Source: Symbiodinium natans
Taxonomy: Eukaryota > Sar > Dinophyceae > Suessiales > Symbiodiniaceae
Length of the DNA stretch: 64,000 nucleotides
Direction of reading: 5' to 3'
Assembly: GCA_905221605.1 (NCBI GenBank)
Contig: CAJNDS010002492.1
Location: 62,001 to 126,000 of the forward strand
Made by a program: the position numbers and the translations under genes. The notes beneath the pieces were generated by a model that worked only from the letters and a program-made list of their open reading frames with translations, ran no database searches and had not been told where the DNA came from. Positions within the stretch are counted from its first letter, which is position 1. Each line of letters begins with the position of its first letter. Shown one piece after another: positions 16,861 through 29,293 of this stretch.

Positions 16861-18700
16861 CGGGGCCGTATCTTTTGAGGGTTAAAATGAAATTGAATCG
16901 GCCTAAAATCTTGAAATACTTGAAAAAATCAAGTGGCCCGCATGCTCCCGGATGTTTATTTATCAGGACTTTGAAGATCTTCGGCGGTTTGAAAATTCTT
17001 CAACCCATAAGAACATACAATCCCGGGGCTCTCACTTGTTAAGGGCTTAAACAAGTTTAACACCCCGGTGCATGTCACAGACCAAGGAAAGGCCCAGGCT
17101 TAGCATATCTATCTTTAAAAGGATATTCAAGAACTTCGGAGGCTCTGAACCCCCTAACCTTGGACCAAAACTTCCCTAAACTAAACAGTTAGACTAAACC
17201 CTAAACCCTAAACCCTAAACCCTAAACAGACTGCCAAGTTCGGGGCCTGGATCACAAAATGTCCGCCAAGGGTCGCAAAGTGTGACATTCGAGATCAGCA
17301 TGTAGCCTTCTCGACACCGGCCACGGGCCAAGCGAAACTCGGTGGTTAGCATGGAGAAGTTTCCTTCAGCCTCGGCTTGGTTTAGAGCATTGGGTTTAGG
17401 GTTTAGGGTTACGTCTAGGGTTTAGGGGTCGGGGGGGTTGTAAAATTTCAGGCGGGTCGAGTGTCGCAAGAAGTGGCGTACGCTTATGCTGTTACTTTCG
17501 AACATACACACCAGCAACTGCCTTATGTTCACCGCTCTCGTCACTTCATCGCTACCACAGCTTCGGTACTATCACACGACCGTGCCAGCACTGCAGAGAT
17601 TCTGAAAGCTTCCTGCGAAATTAAACTAGGAGTAGAAACGAAGAGTTTAACGACTGGCTTTGTCCGTAGACGAACCCTCCTTGCAATGTGTTCAAGCTAT
17701 TGCAGCCGCGACATTGGCTGCCGGAAAGGAAGCCGCAGAGCATGCACACGAAGGGATGGACTATCCAATGCAGAGAAGCCAGCCACCAAGCGTTTATCAA
17801 AATCTAGGACCTAACCCCATAACTCTACACAGCTACATATACGAGTCGATTTCAAGAAAGCCATGCAAAACCTTTATCCTCGAGCTAAGCTAGCTAATGG
17901 AACGTGTTTTTGACTGGCTCACGCAAACCCCTAAAGCTTCTCACCTTGAACCTCCACCCTTTTTAAACCCTAAACCTTATTAAGGCATTAAGCCTTCCCC
18001 CCCCCCCCCCCCCTAAACCCTAAACCCTAAACCCTAAACCCTAAACCCTAAACCCTAAACCCTAAACCCTAAGCCCTAAGCCCTAAGCCCTAAGCCCAAA
18101 GCCCAAAGCCCAAAGCCCTAAGCCCTAAACCCTAAACCTCCCCCCACCCCACCCCCGCCAGCCAGCCTCTGTTGCGACCCGGAGCACACGATCCGAGCAG
18201 AGGGCGGCTGCCAAGGGAGCCTGACCTGGTCTTGCCGTGGCGAGGGCTCAAGGGTTTAGTTTAGGGTTTAGGGTTTAGGGTTTAGGGTTTAGGGTTTAGG
18301 GTTTAGGGTTTAGGGTTTAGGGTTTAGGAAGACTGCAAATCTCAATCGGACCCGGCACTACAGAAGCCCACAACAGCCATAGCAGAGCTTTGGTATTTTG
18401 AGGTGGGGGGGAGGGGGGGGGGCGGGTTCTGTGGATTTGGGGCTCGGGATGTTTGGTCAAGGCTCGGGTCAAAGGGCTTGAGGTTTAGGGTTTAGGGTTT
18501 AGGGTTTAGGGTTTAGGGTTTAGGGTTTAGGGTTTAGGGTCTAGGTTTGGGCTTCAGGTTGTGCACATCTTGTCCATGAGGGAGGTGGGCTTTCGCAAAA
18601 AGAATTGGCGCCGGTCGGCGGTTAAGCTTTTAAGGTTCAAGTTTGTAGGTTTTCCAGCAGGCGGGGCTTACGGTCCTGGTCTTGCGTCTTAGCCTTGGCT
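16861..18700. other. Mosaic of arrays and islands, no firm gene
   Basis: Telomeric arrays at 17196-17227, 18012-18137 (with blocks of CCCTAAG and CCCAAAG variants), 18251-18328 and 18482-18542; C run at 18000; G-rich run near 18405. The island 17461-17890 is open in one frame to 17814 and in another from 17660 with IAAATLAAGKEAAEHAHEGM, which looks protein-like; it may be two exons of a plus-strand gene, unproven. Confidence 0.4.
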
Positions 18701-18707
18701 CTAGCCT

Positions 18708-19034
18708 CTACGACCTACTGTTTCGACCTCGGGCGTAGGAAAGCTTGGGGTTTCGACGCTCGCGCTCGCACATGGCAGGCAAGGCCCAAAAGAATCCCAC
18801 AGCGTGAATTTCCCCAAACATGATTCTACGCGCACGCTCGGCAGCATCCTCTCTGGCAAAGCTGCGGATGGACTCGGTAGCCGTCTCCTCAATGGAGGCG
18901 TTGTTGAAGTATAAGTCCTTCGGCGAGGTCTCAGTGTGGCTGGCTTGTCTAGGGGTCTCGAAATTGGCCACTTGAAGCGAAGGCGGCTGAAAACATTTAA
19001 GCCTACAGAGACCATCGGCTTCCAGGGACTTCAC
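18708..19034 (-). CDS. Candidate exon, unknown protein
   Basis: A minus-strand frame with SPKDLYFNNASIEETATESI and FAREDAAERARRIMFGEIHA has natural composition. It continues into ALPAMCERERR, encoded by a short motif (cgcRcatggcaggcaagg) that recurs at about 26047 and 61056. Splice ends not defined. Confidence 0.35.
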   Translation of the reverse strand: MKSLEADGLCRLKCFQPPSLQVANFETPRQASHTETSPKDLYFNNASIEETATESIRSFAREDAAERARRIMFGEIHAVGFFWALPAMCERERRNPKLSYARGRNSRS

Positions 19035-20321
19035 GATGTCGGGAGAGCAATACTTTTTGACTCAATTCCGAAGACAGGTCTTGCAAACCAGACTCGCCCT
19101 GATCGCATTCTTGGCAGAAGAAGCAGCTGGCCGGATAGCCAGGAAAATAGCCAGAGACTACCTGGCAGACATTTGGGCTTTGTAGGTCTTTTCCAGCTTA
19201 GGGCCTTCTCAGTTGAAGTTTAGGAATTGGAGTCTATTCAGAATATAGACTGAATATAGACTGAAGACTGATTCACTGTGGACCTCATAGACCTGGCTAT
19301 GTTGTGCGGCTTCCATGCGCGCTCCCCACCAGGCGCCGAAGTCCCACAACCCCGAGCCTTGGAAACCCTGAACCCTTTTTGGAGCAAGGGCTGCAGCGCG
19401 CATTGCCCGGATCCTTCAGACCCTAAACCCGTTTGCATCACACTTCTCAGGCCCTTTTCCCTAGACTCTTTGGAACCAGGACTCTCTTCCCTGGACTCTA
19501 AAAACCCTAAACCCTATAGAGCCTCAAGCCAAGCCTAGGCCCTGAGAGCTGCCTGAGTGAGGGCAAGTCCCAGGTAGAATCCGGCTGCTGCGCAATCCTC
19601 CGCTTGGGGCCGTGGCAGCCGGGGTTTACAGGGTTTACAGGGGTGCATAGGGGTTTTGGGGTTGTTTTTGGGCTTTATAGGGTTTAGGGTTTATAGGTTT
19701 AGGGCGTTTTGGGTTGTAGGGTTCATAGGGGTAGGGTTTATTGGGTTTTATCGGGATTTTTATCGGGATGTTTAGGGGTTTAGGGGTTTCGGGGGTTTGA
19801 AGTACCAGCTCTCAAGGAGGGCAAACGGGTTCATCCCAGATCTTGGGTGCATTGCGAAGCTGTGGCTTTGGTTTAGGGTTTAACTAGGATGGCCCTTCAA
19901 ACCCTCTGAAAAATATTCCTAAATATGGTCCTCTTAAACCCAATAAGGGAAAATATAAAATATCCCAAGGGCCTACCTAGTTCATTAGGATACCCCAAAC
20001 CCTTGTTTCCATCTGGGCGACCCTAAACCTTAAAAACCACTTCGGGAAAGTGGCATACAGCAACGACAGAAGTAGACAGCGCGAGGGCGCCAAATGAGAA
20101 GGGCGGGTCAGGGAGGCCCAGTACTCTGAGACTACCGGATTCGTGCAGATGGCAGTCCTACACTCTGCTTCACCTCTCCCTGCACCAAATGCTGGCGATC
20201 CCGAACTCCTAAAGGTTCCAAGTTGAAGGATGGGAACCCTAAGCCCTCAGCCCTAAGCCCTCAGCCCTAACCTAAGCCCCAAGCCCTAAGCCCTAAACCC
20301 TATCGAAGTTCCGTTTCACAG
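19035..20321. other. Arrays, degenerate telomeric G-rich tract and one introner
   Basis: Short telomeric units at 19500-19515, a degenerate gggttt/gggttta tract at 19620-19800, a 97-bp introner at 19884-19980, and CCCTAAG/CCCTCAG variant units at 20232-20300. The remaining unique sequence holds no frame I can support. Confidence 0.4.
19884..19980. mobile_element. CTAGG-family introner, 97 bp, identical to copy at 63711
   Basis: Runs ctaggatggcccttcaaacc...cccaagggcctacctag. Ends are inverted (CTAGGATGGCCCTT / AAGGGCCTACCTAG). By direct comparison every base equals the copy at 63711-63807. Confidence 0.8.
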
Positions 20322-20465
20322 GTTTCGGGGGAGGTCTCCGAAGGAGTCCACACCCCAGCAGTTTCAGGGGTGCAAGAAAGTGCCTCCGCATGGGTCAGCG
20401 TCAGCAGCCCCTCTCGGCAGACCTTGCGAGAGCCGGCTCATGCCGGCGTTACCCTTAGAAAAGAA
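20322..20465 (+). CDS. Candidate exon, unknown protein
   Basis: After a TTTCACAG acceptor the frame VSGEVSEGVHTPAVSGVQES, then SAWVSVSSPSRQTLREPAHA, is open to the telomeric array at 20471. Composition is natural but no family is recognised. Confidence 0.3.
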
Positions 20466-22325
20466 AGGTGTGGGGTTTAGGGTTTAGGGTTTAGGGTTTA
20501 GGGTTTAGGGTTTAGGGTTTAGAGTTTAGGGTTTAGGGTTTAGGGTTTAGGGTTCAGGGTTTCTCAACGTCTTGAGAGTTTGGGTGTATTGGTGCCCTCT
20601 TGAGGGGGCGATGGGGTGGAGGGGGGGCGGTGCCTCTAGGGTTTGCAGTCTACGGGTGGGGTTTGTCCCTTCGCATCTGAGACCCAGCGTTTTGATTTCG
20701 CTTTACGTGCTTGCGTTTACAAGCCCAAAATCCAAAAAAATAGAACAGAGTCCCCCCACAAAGGGTACCGAAGGCATTCTGCAAGGCCGTGTGTTCGAAG
20801 CAGCTCTTTGTTTTTATAGGTCACAATCAAGCCCCCTCAAACCCTAAGCCTAAGCCCTAAACCCTAGCCCTAAACCCTAAACCCTAAACCCCAAAACTCT
20901 AAACCCTAAACCCTAAATCCTCTTAAGTGCCGTAGACCCCACCAGGTCTGGGAAGGGGCACCGGAGGTGTGGCCATCATCTGGAAGCGCAAAGGGAAGTG
21001 GCAAACCTCCCGGCGAGAGGGTTTAGGGGTTTAGGGGTTTAGGGTTTAGGGGTTTGGGGTTTAGCGTTTAGGGTGTTGGGGGATTTAGGGATTTTAAGGT
21101 GTTAGGGTTGTAAGGTGTTAGGGTGTCAGGGTGTTGGGGTTTTAGGGCTTCTTGCTTTAGGGTGTTAGGGCTTTAGGGGTTTAGAGGTTGTGAAGAAGTA
21201 AGGGCAAAGGGCTGAAAGCTGGCCGGAGCTGAGATCGGCTTCGAGTTTGATGGAAAGCTTTTTCTGTGCTAGGGTTTTGGGTTTAGGGTTTAAGGGCTTG
21301 GGGGCTAAGGGATTTGGGTTTAGGGTCTAGCTCCAATACGAGGACTTTGTTCCATCCTGGGGCTAACACATCATGGCAATAAACCGATCTTGGTCTCTTT
21401 TTCCCGCCCTCTAGCCGCACCTTGGTCTGGGGTCTTTAGGTTTTAGGCGCACGCATTTGGAGTTCACCCTCGCAACTTGTCTTGATCGCGGCTGCTGGGT
21501 TTTCCGCATGTCCTTGCAAGTTGCGCAGGTTACCTTAACCTTGCACTGCCCTACACTCGTTAGGGCCCAAACCCTAAACCTTTTTCCGGACCATCAGGAG
21601 AACCAAAACCCCTGAACCCTCAAGGCCTAATTATGCTCTTCCTGAACTTGCGGGCCGATTGCTCCTTGGGTTTAGGGTTTAGGGTCTAGGGCTTACCCTG
21701 CACCCACCTCGGGGAACTGCCTCTGAGTGAGAGGCATGTAGACGATGGTGGGCGGCAGGTGCCTCGAAACCACTCAGATTGCAATCCGGAAGTCCACTTC
21801 CAACAGCAGGGTGTGCATTGGGATTTGGGGCTTGCGGTAGGGTAACGCAACTGCACCACTCTCGACGCTCTACACCGGTCTGAGGCTCATGTTGCAGGGA
21901 AATAAGTGCATCGACTCTGAACCCTACAAGCCCTGAGCCCATCTCACGTGGCCCAAGGAGGAAAGCAAAGCCTCTGTTAGTAGCAATCCCTAAACCCTAC
22001 ACCCTGAACCCTAAACCCTAAGCCTCTATGCCAGAACTGAAGACCAGGACCAAAAGCCACGAAGAGCCTAAACCCTAAACCCTAAACCCTAAACCCTAAA
22101 CCCTAAACCCCAAACCCTAAACCCTAGAGAGCCCTCTGAGACGCGCATCCCAGAAGCAGCCAGGAGTCGCGAGGAACATGCCAAGTGGTGTCTTCCTCTG
22201 CGTGGTATGGGCCAGGGGTTTTGGGTTTAGGGTTTAGGTTTTTTTTTGCCACCTGCCTAGCAGGGTTGAGGGTTTAGGGTTTCGGATGTAGGGCTAAGGG
22301 GACGTCTGGGCTGGGTCTTTTTTTG
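20466..22325. other. Arrays and exon-sized islands, no firm gene
   Basis: TTTAGGG array 20471-20560; mixed units 20842-20920; a degenerate ggtttagggg/gggtgtt tract 21020-21190; units at 21280-21330, 21670 and 21985-22020; array 22070-22127. Short protein-like islands occur (for example 21210-21270, plus) but cannot be joined. Confidence 0.4.
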
Positions 22326-22948
22326 GAGCTCATAGTAGGAGGCCTTCACCACGGTGATGGCGCAGTGGGCAAGATTCAGGGTCCCCCGGTACACGTGCAA
22401 CCCAGGAGCTGAGGTGAACACCACCAAGATCAGGTGGTCGTCGAACCTCTACTCACCCTAAACCCTAAACCCCAAACCCTGAACCCTAAACCCTGAACTC
22501 TAAGCCCTAAGCCATAAGCCCTAAGCCCTAAACCCTAAATCTTCCAGCCATGGTTCCCTGCCCCCCCCACAAAATCGAACCCCAAAAGCTGGAACCCTGA
22601 ACCCTGCTCTTTTCCTAGATCCCTTTGACTAAACCGTTTTCTGGCCACGACTGAACCGGTTTAGTGTTTAAGGTTTAGGGCTTAGGGGCATAAGGGGCTG
22701 GCTGTAAGGTGTTGTTTGGGGGGGGCTCTCTCTCTTTTTTTCTCTTTGTTCGACTGGGGTTCAGGGTTTAGGGTTCAGGGCTTAGGGTCCCTTCGCAGTG
22801 TCGGGTTTTCGGGTTAAGGCTCTTTTACCCTAAACCCTAAACCCAAAACCCCTTTTTTTGGGTGGTCGACGAACCCGGACATGCCCAGCAGCTGCAGCTG
22901 CTGGGGCCCGCCCCAAACGCCATCCCAAGAGAAGCGAACCTTTGGCGG
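22326..22948 (-). CDS. Candidate two-exon gene fragment around a telomere-bearing intron
   Basis: Minus strand exon 22948-22875 (frame VRFSWDGVWGGPQQLQLLGM) joins exon 22446 to about 22326 (FDDHLILVVFTSAPGLHVYR, then LNLAHCAITVVKASYYEL) across an intron at 22447-22874. The join (GT donor, AG acceptor) keeps the frame and lies inside a 14-base coding duplication, ggtggtcgwcgaac, at 22433-22446 and 22861-22874. The hydrophobic pattern is convincingly protein-like. Family not recognised; further exons expected on both sides. Confidence 0.5.
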
Positions 22949-23986
22949 CTTCAGGGCGTAGGGTGTAGGGTTTGGGACTAGGGAGTCAAGGGTGTGTAGG
23001 GTTTCTAGGGTTTTCTAAGCCCTCTACACCAATAAGCTGTAGGGCTCAGGCCTTAAGGAGATTAAGCCGGGGCCTATGCGAGGATCTGAAGAACTGTAGC
23101 TCCTGCCCGAGGTGTAGGGGCAACTGAGAGGCCCTAGTCACTCGGGTCGCTGGTCCCAAAGATCTGTAGCGTCGCGTCGTACAGTAGGTGATTAGCTTTT
23201 CATGATGCATCTCTGCACTTGGCCCGTGCCCTGGCAAGCCATTCGGTGAACAAAAGGCAAGATTTCATTCTCTGAGTGATGTTGGATGACTCTACTGGGT
23301 ACGCCGATGCATCACATCCCTTTGCACCCAAAAGCCCCTTTCCTACCATGAACTCTAAACCTCCGAGCCCCCAAGGCCTTTTTTGTTCACAGGCTTCTGA
23401 TGTCATGCTTCTCTCTCTTATTCCTGAAACGCAATCCTAAGCTCTATAAGCCCTTAACCCTCACCACCCTCCCAGCCCTAAACCCTAAACTCGAAACCTT
23501 AACCCGAAAACCCTAAATCCTGAACCACCCGCCAAGCAACTTCGGCCATGCTTTCGCCGATGAACCGCACTGCCAAGCCTAGCGTCGATAATCGAGGTTT
23601 AGGGTTGAGGGTTTAGGGTTTAGGGCTTAGGGTTTAGGGTTTAGGGTTTAGGGTTTCGGGCGACGCCAGAAAGCAGGACGGCATGTCTTGGGTAGGCTTG
23701 GGGGCCCTATAAAGCCATGACTGTAAAAGGACTCTTTTGGGTATTAAGGGATATGTTCAAACCTACCCCTGATGCGTTTCGGGGGCGTCGCTCGAAACTT
23801 CGCAGAGCGAAGCTCCCACAAGCAGCCCAGCCTATGTGGCCAGCAGCTGAACCAGCACCTTCCATGTACAGCGCATCAAAGAACCCTGCCAAAAAGGGGG
23901 GGGGGGGAGCGCAAGGCTCGTCCCGAAACCCTGGCCATTTTACGAGCGGTGGGGATGCAGGGCCGTGGGTCGGAATTGTGCTGTGA

Positions 23987-24024
<38 letters not shown>

Positions 24025-25105
24025 ACTCCCCGCCTGGCGCTGACAGCCTGCAGAGGAGGCAAACTTTGTTCAAAGGACGTGTTCACAAGACCGGATTCGT
24101 GATTGCAGCTGCTACTTGCAGTTGCTTGGATCACGCGCTACGGGTAGCTGTCGGCATGCCGACATCAGACCCCAGTGTCGCACCTTCATGAGTAAAAGTG
24201 GATTCCCCGTCCTTGCAAGCTCAGCACCCCCAGGTCAAAAAGCTGGTGGCTAGCAGCACCCCCTAAACCCTAAACCCTCATGCTCTGCGCCTCTGCGCAT
24301 GGCCACAAGATTCAAAGCAACTCGCGAGGACCCTGAACCCGAAAGTGTATGCTTCCAGCGGCCATTGATGCTCCGTGGATGTCGGTAGCCAGGAAGCATC
24401 CACAAAACCAGCGACCTTCATGCCACATGCGATGGGGTTTGGTGTGGAGACTGAAACTTAACTATTAATTGGGGGTCCCTAAGCCCTAAACCCTAAACCC
24501 TAATAAAGGCAGCCCGGCCTCCCAACCACCTACCTGACTTTAGGTCGTTGAACTCTCTTTTATAGTTCTCTGTCTGTGTGCTTGTTTGCTTTTGCTGCGT
24601 GTGTCTTTCATGTGTCGGGAACTTCGGCTGTGGGGCCTTTCGGAGCCTCCGGGGTTTCTAAGACCTTGTTTAGGGTTTAGGGTTTAGGGTTTAGGGTTTC
24701 GCCTTCAGGGTTTAGGGTTTAGGGTTTAGGTTTTAGGTACCTTTGGTTTGTGGAAATTGACCCTCACCTGTATTTTTCCCATCAGGACTTGAGCGATCGC
24801 CTGAAAGTTTGAGCATAGGGATGCTCAGCTCTTACGACTGCGCTTCTAAAAGCCCTAGAAACCCGGATGGGCCATTAGGCCTTAAAATCCTCATAATGAA
24901 CCCTATAAAGGGCCTTTTAACGGATAATGGGGTACAATAGCCCATCCGGGAACCCCTGAAAATCCTCGTCGCCTCGGGTTGCGCAGGCATTCGGGAGTTT
25001 CTGGGGATCCTCCCGGGCCCCAGTTGACAAAAACCCTAAACCACCCCACTCTGCCTCACCCAAGACCCGAAACACCCTGGAGCCCCAACCACTCGCCTCA
25101 ACCCC
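22949..25105. other. Arrays, microsatellite and islands, no firm gene
   Basis: TTTAGGG array 23597-23660; (TG)n microsatellite 23990-24023; array 24668-24737; scattered CCCTAAA units at 23475-23520 and 24260-24290. Minus-strand islands near 23040-23240 (frame NHLLYDATLQIFGTSDPSD) look exon-like and may be upstream exons of the candidate at 22.3-22.9 kb. Confidence 0.4.
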
Positions 25106-25500
25106 AATCCCTAAACCCTAAACCCTAAACCCTAAACCCTAAACCCTAAACCCTAAACCCTAAACCCTAAACCCTAAACCCTAAACCCTAAACCCTAAAC
25201 CCTAAACCCTAAACCCTAACCCTAAACCCTAAACCCTAAACCCTAAACCCTAAACCCTAAACCCTAAACCCTAAACCCTAAACCCTAAACCCTAGACCCG
25301 ACCTCGGTTCCGCTCTGCACGCCAATCTCCAGGTAGTACGCGCCGGACCTTCCGGATTCTCTGGGTTCAGGGAGGGTTTAGGGTTTAGGGTTTAGGGTTT
25401 AGGGTTTAGGGTTTAGGGTTTAGGGTTTAGGGTTTAGGGTTTAGGGTTTAGGGTTTAGGGTTCAGGGTTTAGGGTTTAGGTTTAGGGTTCAGGGTTAGGG
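25106..25500. repeat. Head-to-head telomeric arrays
   Basis: About 27 CCCTAAA units (25106-25292, one CCCTAA variant) face about 18 TTTAGGG units (25373-25500) across an 80-base unique spacer. These are among the longest arrays in the window. Confidence 0.8.
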
Positions 25501-27922
25501 GTGCGCCGGGCTTGGTTGAAATTTACTAGGATGGCCTTCAAGCCCTCTGAAAAATCTTCCTAAACATGATCCTCTTAAACCCAGTAAGGGAAAATACACA
25601 ATATCCCGAAGGCCTTCCTACATGGATGGAAAATTCATGGCCGAGGTCTTCCGATGGTTCTTTGCAAGTCTTTGAAGCCTCAGATCATAGCTACATTCTT
25701 TTGTTGGGTCGCTGGGGTTCAGGGCCCTAAACCCTAAACCCTAAACCCTAAACCCTAAACCCTAAACCCTAAACCCTAAACCCTAAACCCTAAACCCTAA
25801 ACCCTAAACCGTTAACGGGAGCCTCTGAGGCTTTTTGGGTCAGCCTCGCTGTCTTGATCTAGATCTTTGGCTTCTTGGCGCCATTTTGCTCCAAAGCACC
25901 TCAGCAAACCTGCCAACTCTATCCCAATCCTGGGCTGACACGTCTGGCCTTTTCTCGCAAACTCGCCGTTTTGCTCCAAAGCACTCCAACAAGCCCAAGG
26001 TGTTAAGCTTGCAGGGCCCAGGGTTGAGGTTGTAGGACTTAGGGAGCGCATGGCAGGCAAGGCTTCGAAGGTAACTAGTGGTCGAAAAAGGCTACAGGTC
26101 ACAACCGGGACCTTTTGGGTTTTCTTCGGCCGTAAAGAGGTGTGCAGACAAGATCCCCTCAAAACTGCCTCGCATCAGAAGGCTGGGACTCACTAACGAA
26201 GAGTGAAATGCCCAAAATGTTGACAGGCACCCTTGAAGACGGAGCCCCAAAACCAAAAGAAAAACCGCCTCCCATTCCCACCTCCCCACCCCTAAACCCT
26301 ACAAACCCTAAACCCTATAAACCCTAAACCCGAAACCCTATACACCCTAAACCCCAAACTCTAAACCCAAACCCCAAACCCTAAACCACCAAAGGCCTTG
26401 GGGGCATGAACTGGATGGAGAGGGGTTCGTTAACTCTGGGGCCCTGACACCATTCGGTTCTCAGGCATGCCAACCTGAGCGTGATTTGAGCGATTGCCAA
26501 AACCGGCGGGTGGTGCTAATGGACGCAACCTGAGGGGTGTCGCTTTCCAAGTGGTTTTACAGGGTTTTGGTATCAACCATCCGCGCTTGATATCTGCAGG
26601 TGTCGCTGTGGGGAAAAAATCAAGGCTTTAGCTCACCCAACGGTGTCGCTTTTCAAGTGTTCCCATCGCTTTACAGGGTTTTGGGCATGCGTGTCCACCC
26701 CTTACTTACTTGAATGGCTGGGGGGTTTGGCGCTTGCTCATTTGGGGATTTCCGAAAATAGGGGTATAGTTTAGGGTTTAGGGTTTAGGGTTAAGGTTTA
26801 TGGTACCCTTTTGGGGGTTCCCATTACAAGGATTGCCTGGGACCCTCTTTACCTACAGTTTTATGGGTAATACCTCTAAGGGAGAAATGTGGGTTACTCA
26901 GCTTAGTCAAAGTACGGGTCGTGATCGTAAGACTCGAAGCGATACAACATGGTAGTGATGATGGCAGTGCTAATGGCGATGGTTTTGAAAGGAGTCTTTC
27001 CATGGCGCCAGTCATGTGCAGGGCGACAACTCCCAGCTGGCGCGAATAATGTGCTAACTCACGGTGCCGCACATTTGTCTGCTCCCTCCCCTGACAAACC
27101 CTAAACTCTAAACCCTTTTCGCATCTTGTCAAGCTCCTTTGGTTTGATTGATCCTGACCATGATGCTCCTCAAGATGCGTTCTGATAATGGCGATTACGT
27201 CTCAGAAGCCCCTTGAGGCTGCGGCCACGCCAGGGGAAAGCTCCACCAACCTCGTTCGAGGGCTGATGTTGGGTTTACTCCGGCTTTGAGGGCTATAAGT
27301 GAATTTTCCAGCGCCTTTAATGGGGTTTGAGGGTTCATGTGGCTGGCCCAACTACTGTAGGGAGGCTTTGGGAATTCGCATTACCCAGCTTGAGCCTTAC
27401 TTTGGGAATTCGGATTACCCAGCTTAAGCCTTAACAAAAAAACCCTTGTGCTTAAGCCCTAAACCAGGACATAATTAATCGGAAAAGCTCAGGTTCAGGG
27501 TTCAGGAATACAAATAAACATTGGTGGGCCTTTGTGGCCTTCGGGCTTACCTCTGCATGATTGCCCCCGAGGGTGATGCAAGCCCCAATGAACCCTAAGC
27601 CCTTTTTTGCCACTGAGGATTTAGGGTTTAGGGTTTAGGGTTTAACTGAAGGCAAGCCAGATTCCCATGCACCACCGAGGCTTATGAAGCAACCGCCAAG
27701 CGCTGGACGCGCAGCAGCCAGTCGCTCGGCACAATGTCAACAAGCAGTATGAGTTGAAACAGTGTGTACACTGAGTGATGAAAGGGCATGCAACACGGAA
27801 GTATCGAAATCTAAACCCTAAACCCTAAACCCTAGACCCTAAACCCTAAACCACCCGACCCTCAACCCGAAACAGTGCTACTGCAGATCCTGCGGTTAAT
27901 ACACCCTGGTCCCAAATCCTGA
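25501..27922. other. Introner relics, arrays and islands, no firm gene
   Basis: A diverged CTAGG-family introner at about 25529-25620; array 25726-25812; degenerate units 26284-26385; short TTTAGGG run 26767-26793; start of a CCTGGGAC-family element at 26836; arrays 27620-27645 and 27811-27852. The coding-looking islands near 25,835-26,035 and 26,870-27,100 have no supported exon ends. Confidence 0.4.
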
Positions 27923-28139
27923 GGTTTAGGGTTTATGGTTTAGGGTGTAGGGTTTAGGGTTTAGGGTTTAGGGTTTAGGGTTTAGGGTGTAGGGTGTAGG
28001 GTGTAGGGTGTAGGGTTTAGGGTTTAGGGTTTAGGGTTTAGGGTTTAGGGTTTAGGGTTTAGGGTTTAGGGTTTAGGGTTTAGGGTTTAGGGTTTAGGGT
28101 TTAGGGTTTAGGGTTTAGGGTTTAGGGTTTAGGGTTTAG
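27923..28139. repeat. Long TTTAGGG array with a GGGTGTA block
   Basis: About 30 units in one orientation; four successive units (about 27988-28014) are GTAGGGT-type variants rather than TTTAGGG, so the variant spread as a block. Same variant block type as at 34215-34270. Confidence 0.8.
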
Positions 28140-28915
28140 CCCCAAACTCCCGGGCAGGCGGGAGGCTCGGAGCAGCCCCGAAAGCGGCGATCTGCTTGTG
28201 CCAGGGTTGTGGAGGAGGTGGTGCTGCCGCCTCAAAGGTTTACGGTTTAGGGTTTAGGGTCTAGGGTTTAGGGTTTAGGGTTTGAGGGGGGCATCCTCAA
28301 CCCTGACCTGCAACTTCATGCGGAGAACCTAATGCAGCTCCTGGCCCATCCAAGCATGGCCACACCTTGCGACGCCCTAGAAACCACGGCTTTGGGGTAA
28401 GCATGCTTGATCTAAATCTACCCTATTCCAGCCCTATGTGTTTTTGCCACCTGTTTCAGCCCTGTATACATGTTTAGGGTGCGGCGTTCAGGGATGTTAT
28501 CGGAATGCGCAATGCTTTCAAAGGAGCGGTTCTCACACGGAGTGTCGGGCGCAGTGCCATTGAGCTCGTCCTGAAAGGGCGCACTTCCGCGGTTGAATAA
28601 GGGTGGGGTTGCGCGGCCCTGAAAAAATTGAAATGCCGACTGGGGTTGCTTCTAGGGCTTTCTGGGGGTTAGGGCCCAATAGAACACTGAATAAATATCC
28701 CAACGCTAGGTCGAGGGTCGCAATAAACGACCACGGCTGTGCAGAGCGCACGGCGGAGCTCGGGCCAGGCAAGGCCGTCGCAGGTGAGATTGACCAGACC
28801 TGCAGATGACCCGTAAACAGCATTTAGGGGTATATGCCGCATTTGTCGCGCAGCTCCCTCGAATTGACATCTACATCTACATGCAAGACTTGAATCCTTG
28901 GATCCTTTCCCTCAG
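28140..28915. other. Unique sequence with two arrays, no firm gene
   Basis: Array 28240-28282. A minus-strand island at 28140-28235 reads FEAAAPPPPQPWHKQIAAFG and may be an exon. The rest (28290-28915) is unique sequence without a supported frame. Confidence 0.35.
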
Positions 28916-29293
28916 TTTCTGAAACTATGGGAGATCATGCGACAGTTGCAGTCTGCTGCCTTCCTGCGCGCAGGGCACGGTGCAGATCTCGCCCTCCTCG
29001 AGGCCTGTAGCAGCAGAGCCATGAAACGCAAGACCCTGAACCCAAACGATCGGGGTCTGGGGCTGTTCCGCCTTTGCGCCAGGCCCGCTATAGTCCTTGA
29101 AAGGTCTGAGGTTCTGGTTTGCGTGACAAAGAATTATGGGCTGATGAGAGACCGCGAAGGGTTCGCGAAGGTGCAGCACTTCTGCGAACGCTCTCCACAG
29201 TATCGACTTTCTGCTGAGCCAAGACAGTACTGGCCACATCCGTTTTGCCCTGATTTGTTCAAGCCTGTACTCTTATATATTTACAGGGTATGA
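28916..29293 (+). CDS. Candidate exon, unknown protein
   Basis: After CCCTCAG the frame FLKLWEIMRQLQSAAFLRAG stays open for over 120 codons, through SPQYRLSAEPRQYWPHPFCP. Length without a stop and composition support coding. A stretch KTLNPN derives from a telomere-like motif, so part may be intronic. Confidence 0.35.
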   Translation, partial: FLKLWEIMRQLQSAAFLRAGHGADLALLEACSSRAMKRKTLNPNDRGLGLFRLCARPAIVLERSEVLVCVTKNYGLMRDREGFAKVQHFCERSPQYRLSAEPRQYWPHPFCPDLFKPVLLYIYRV

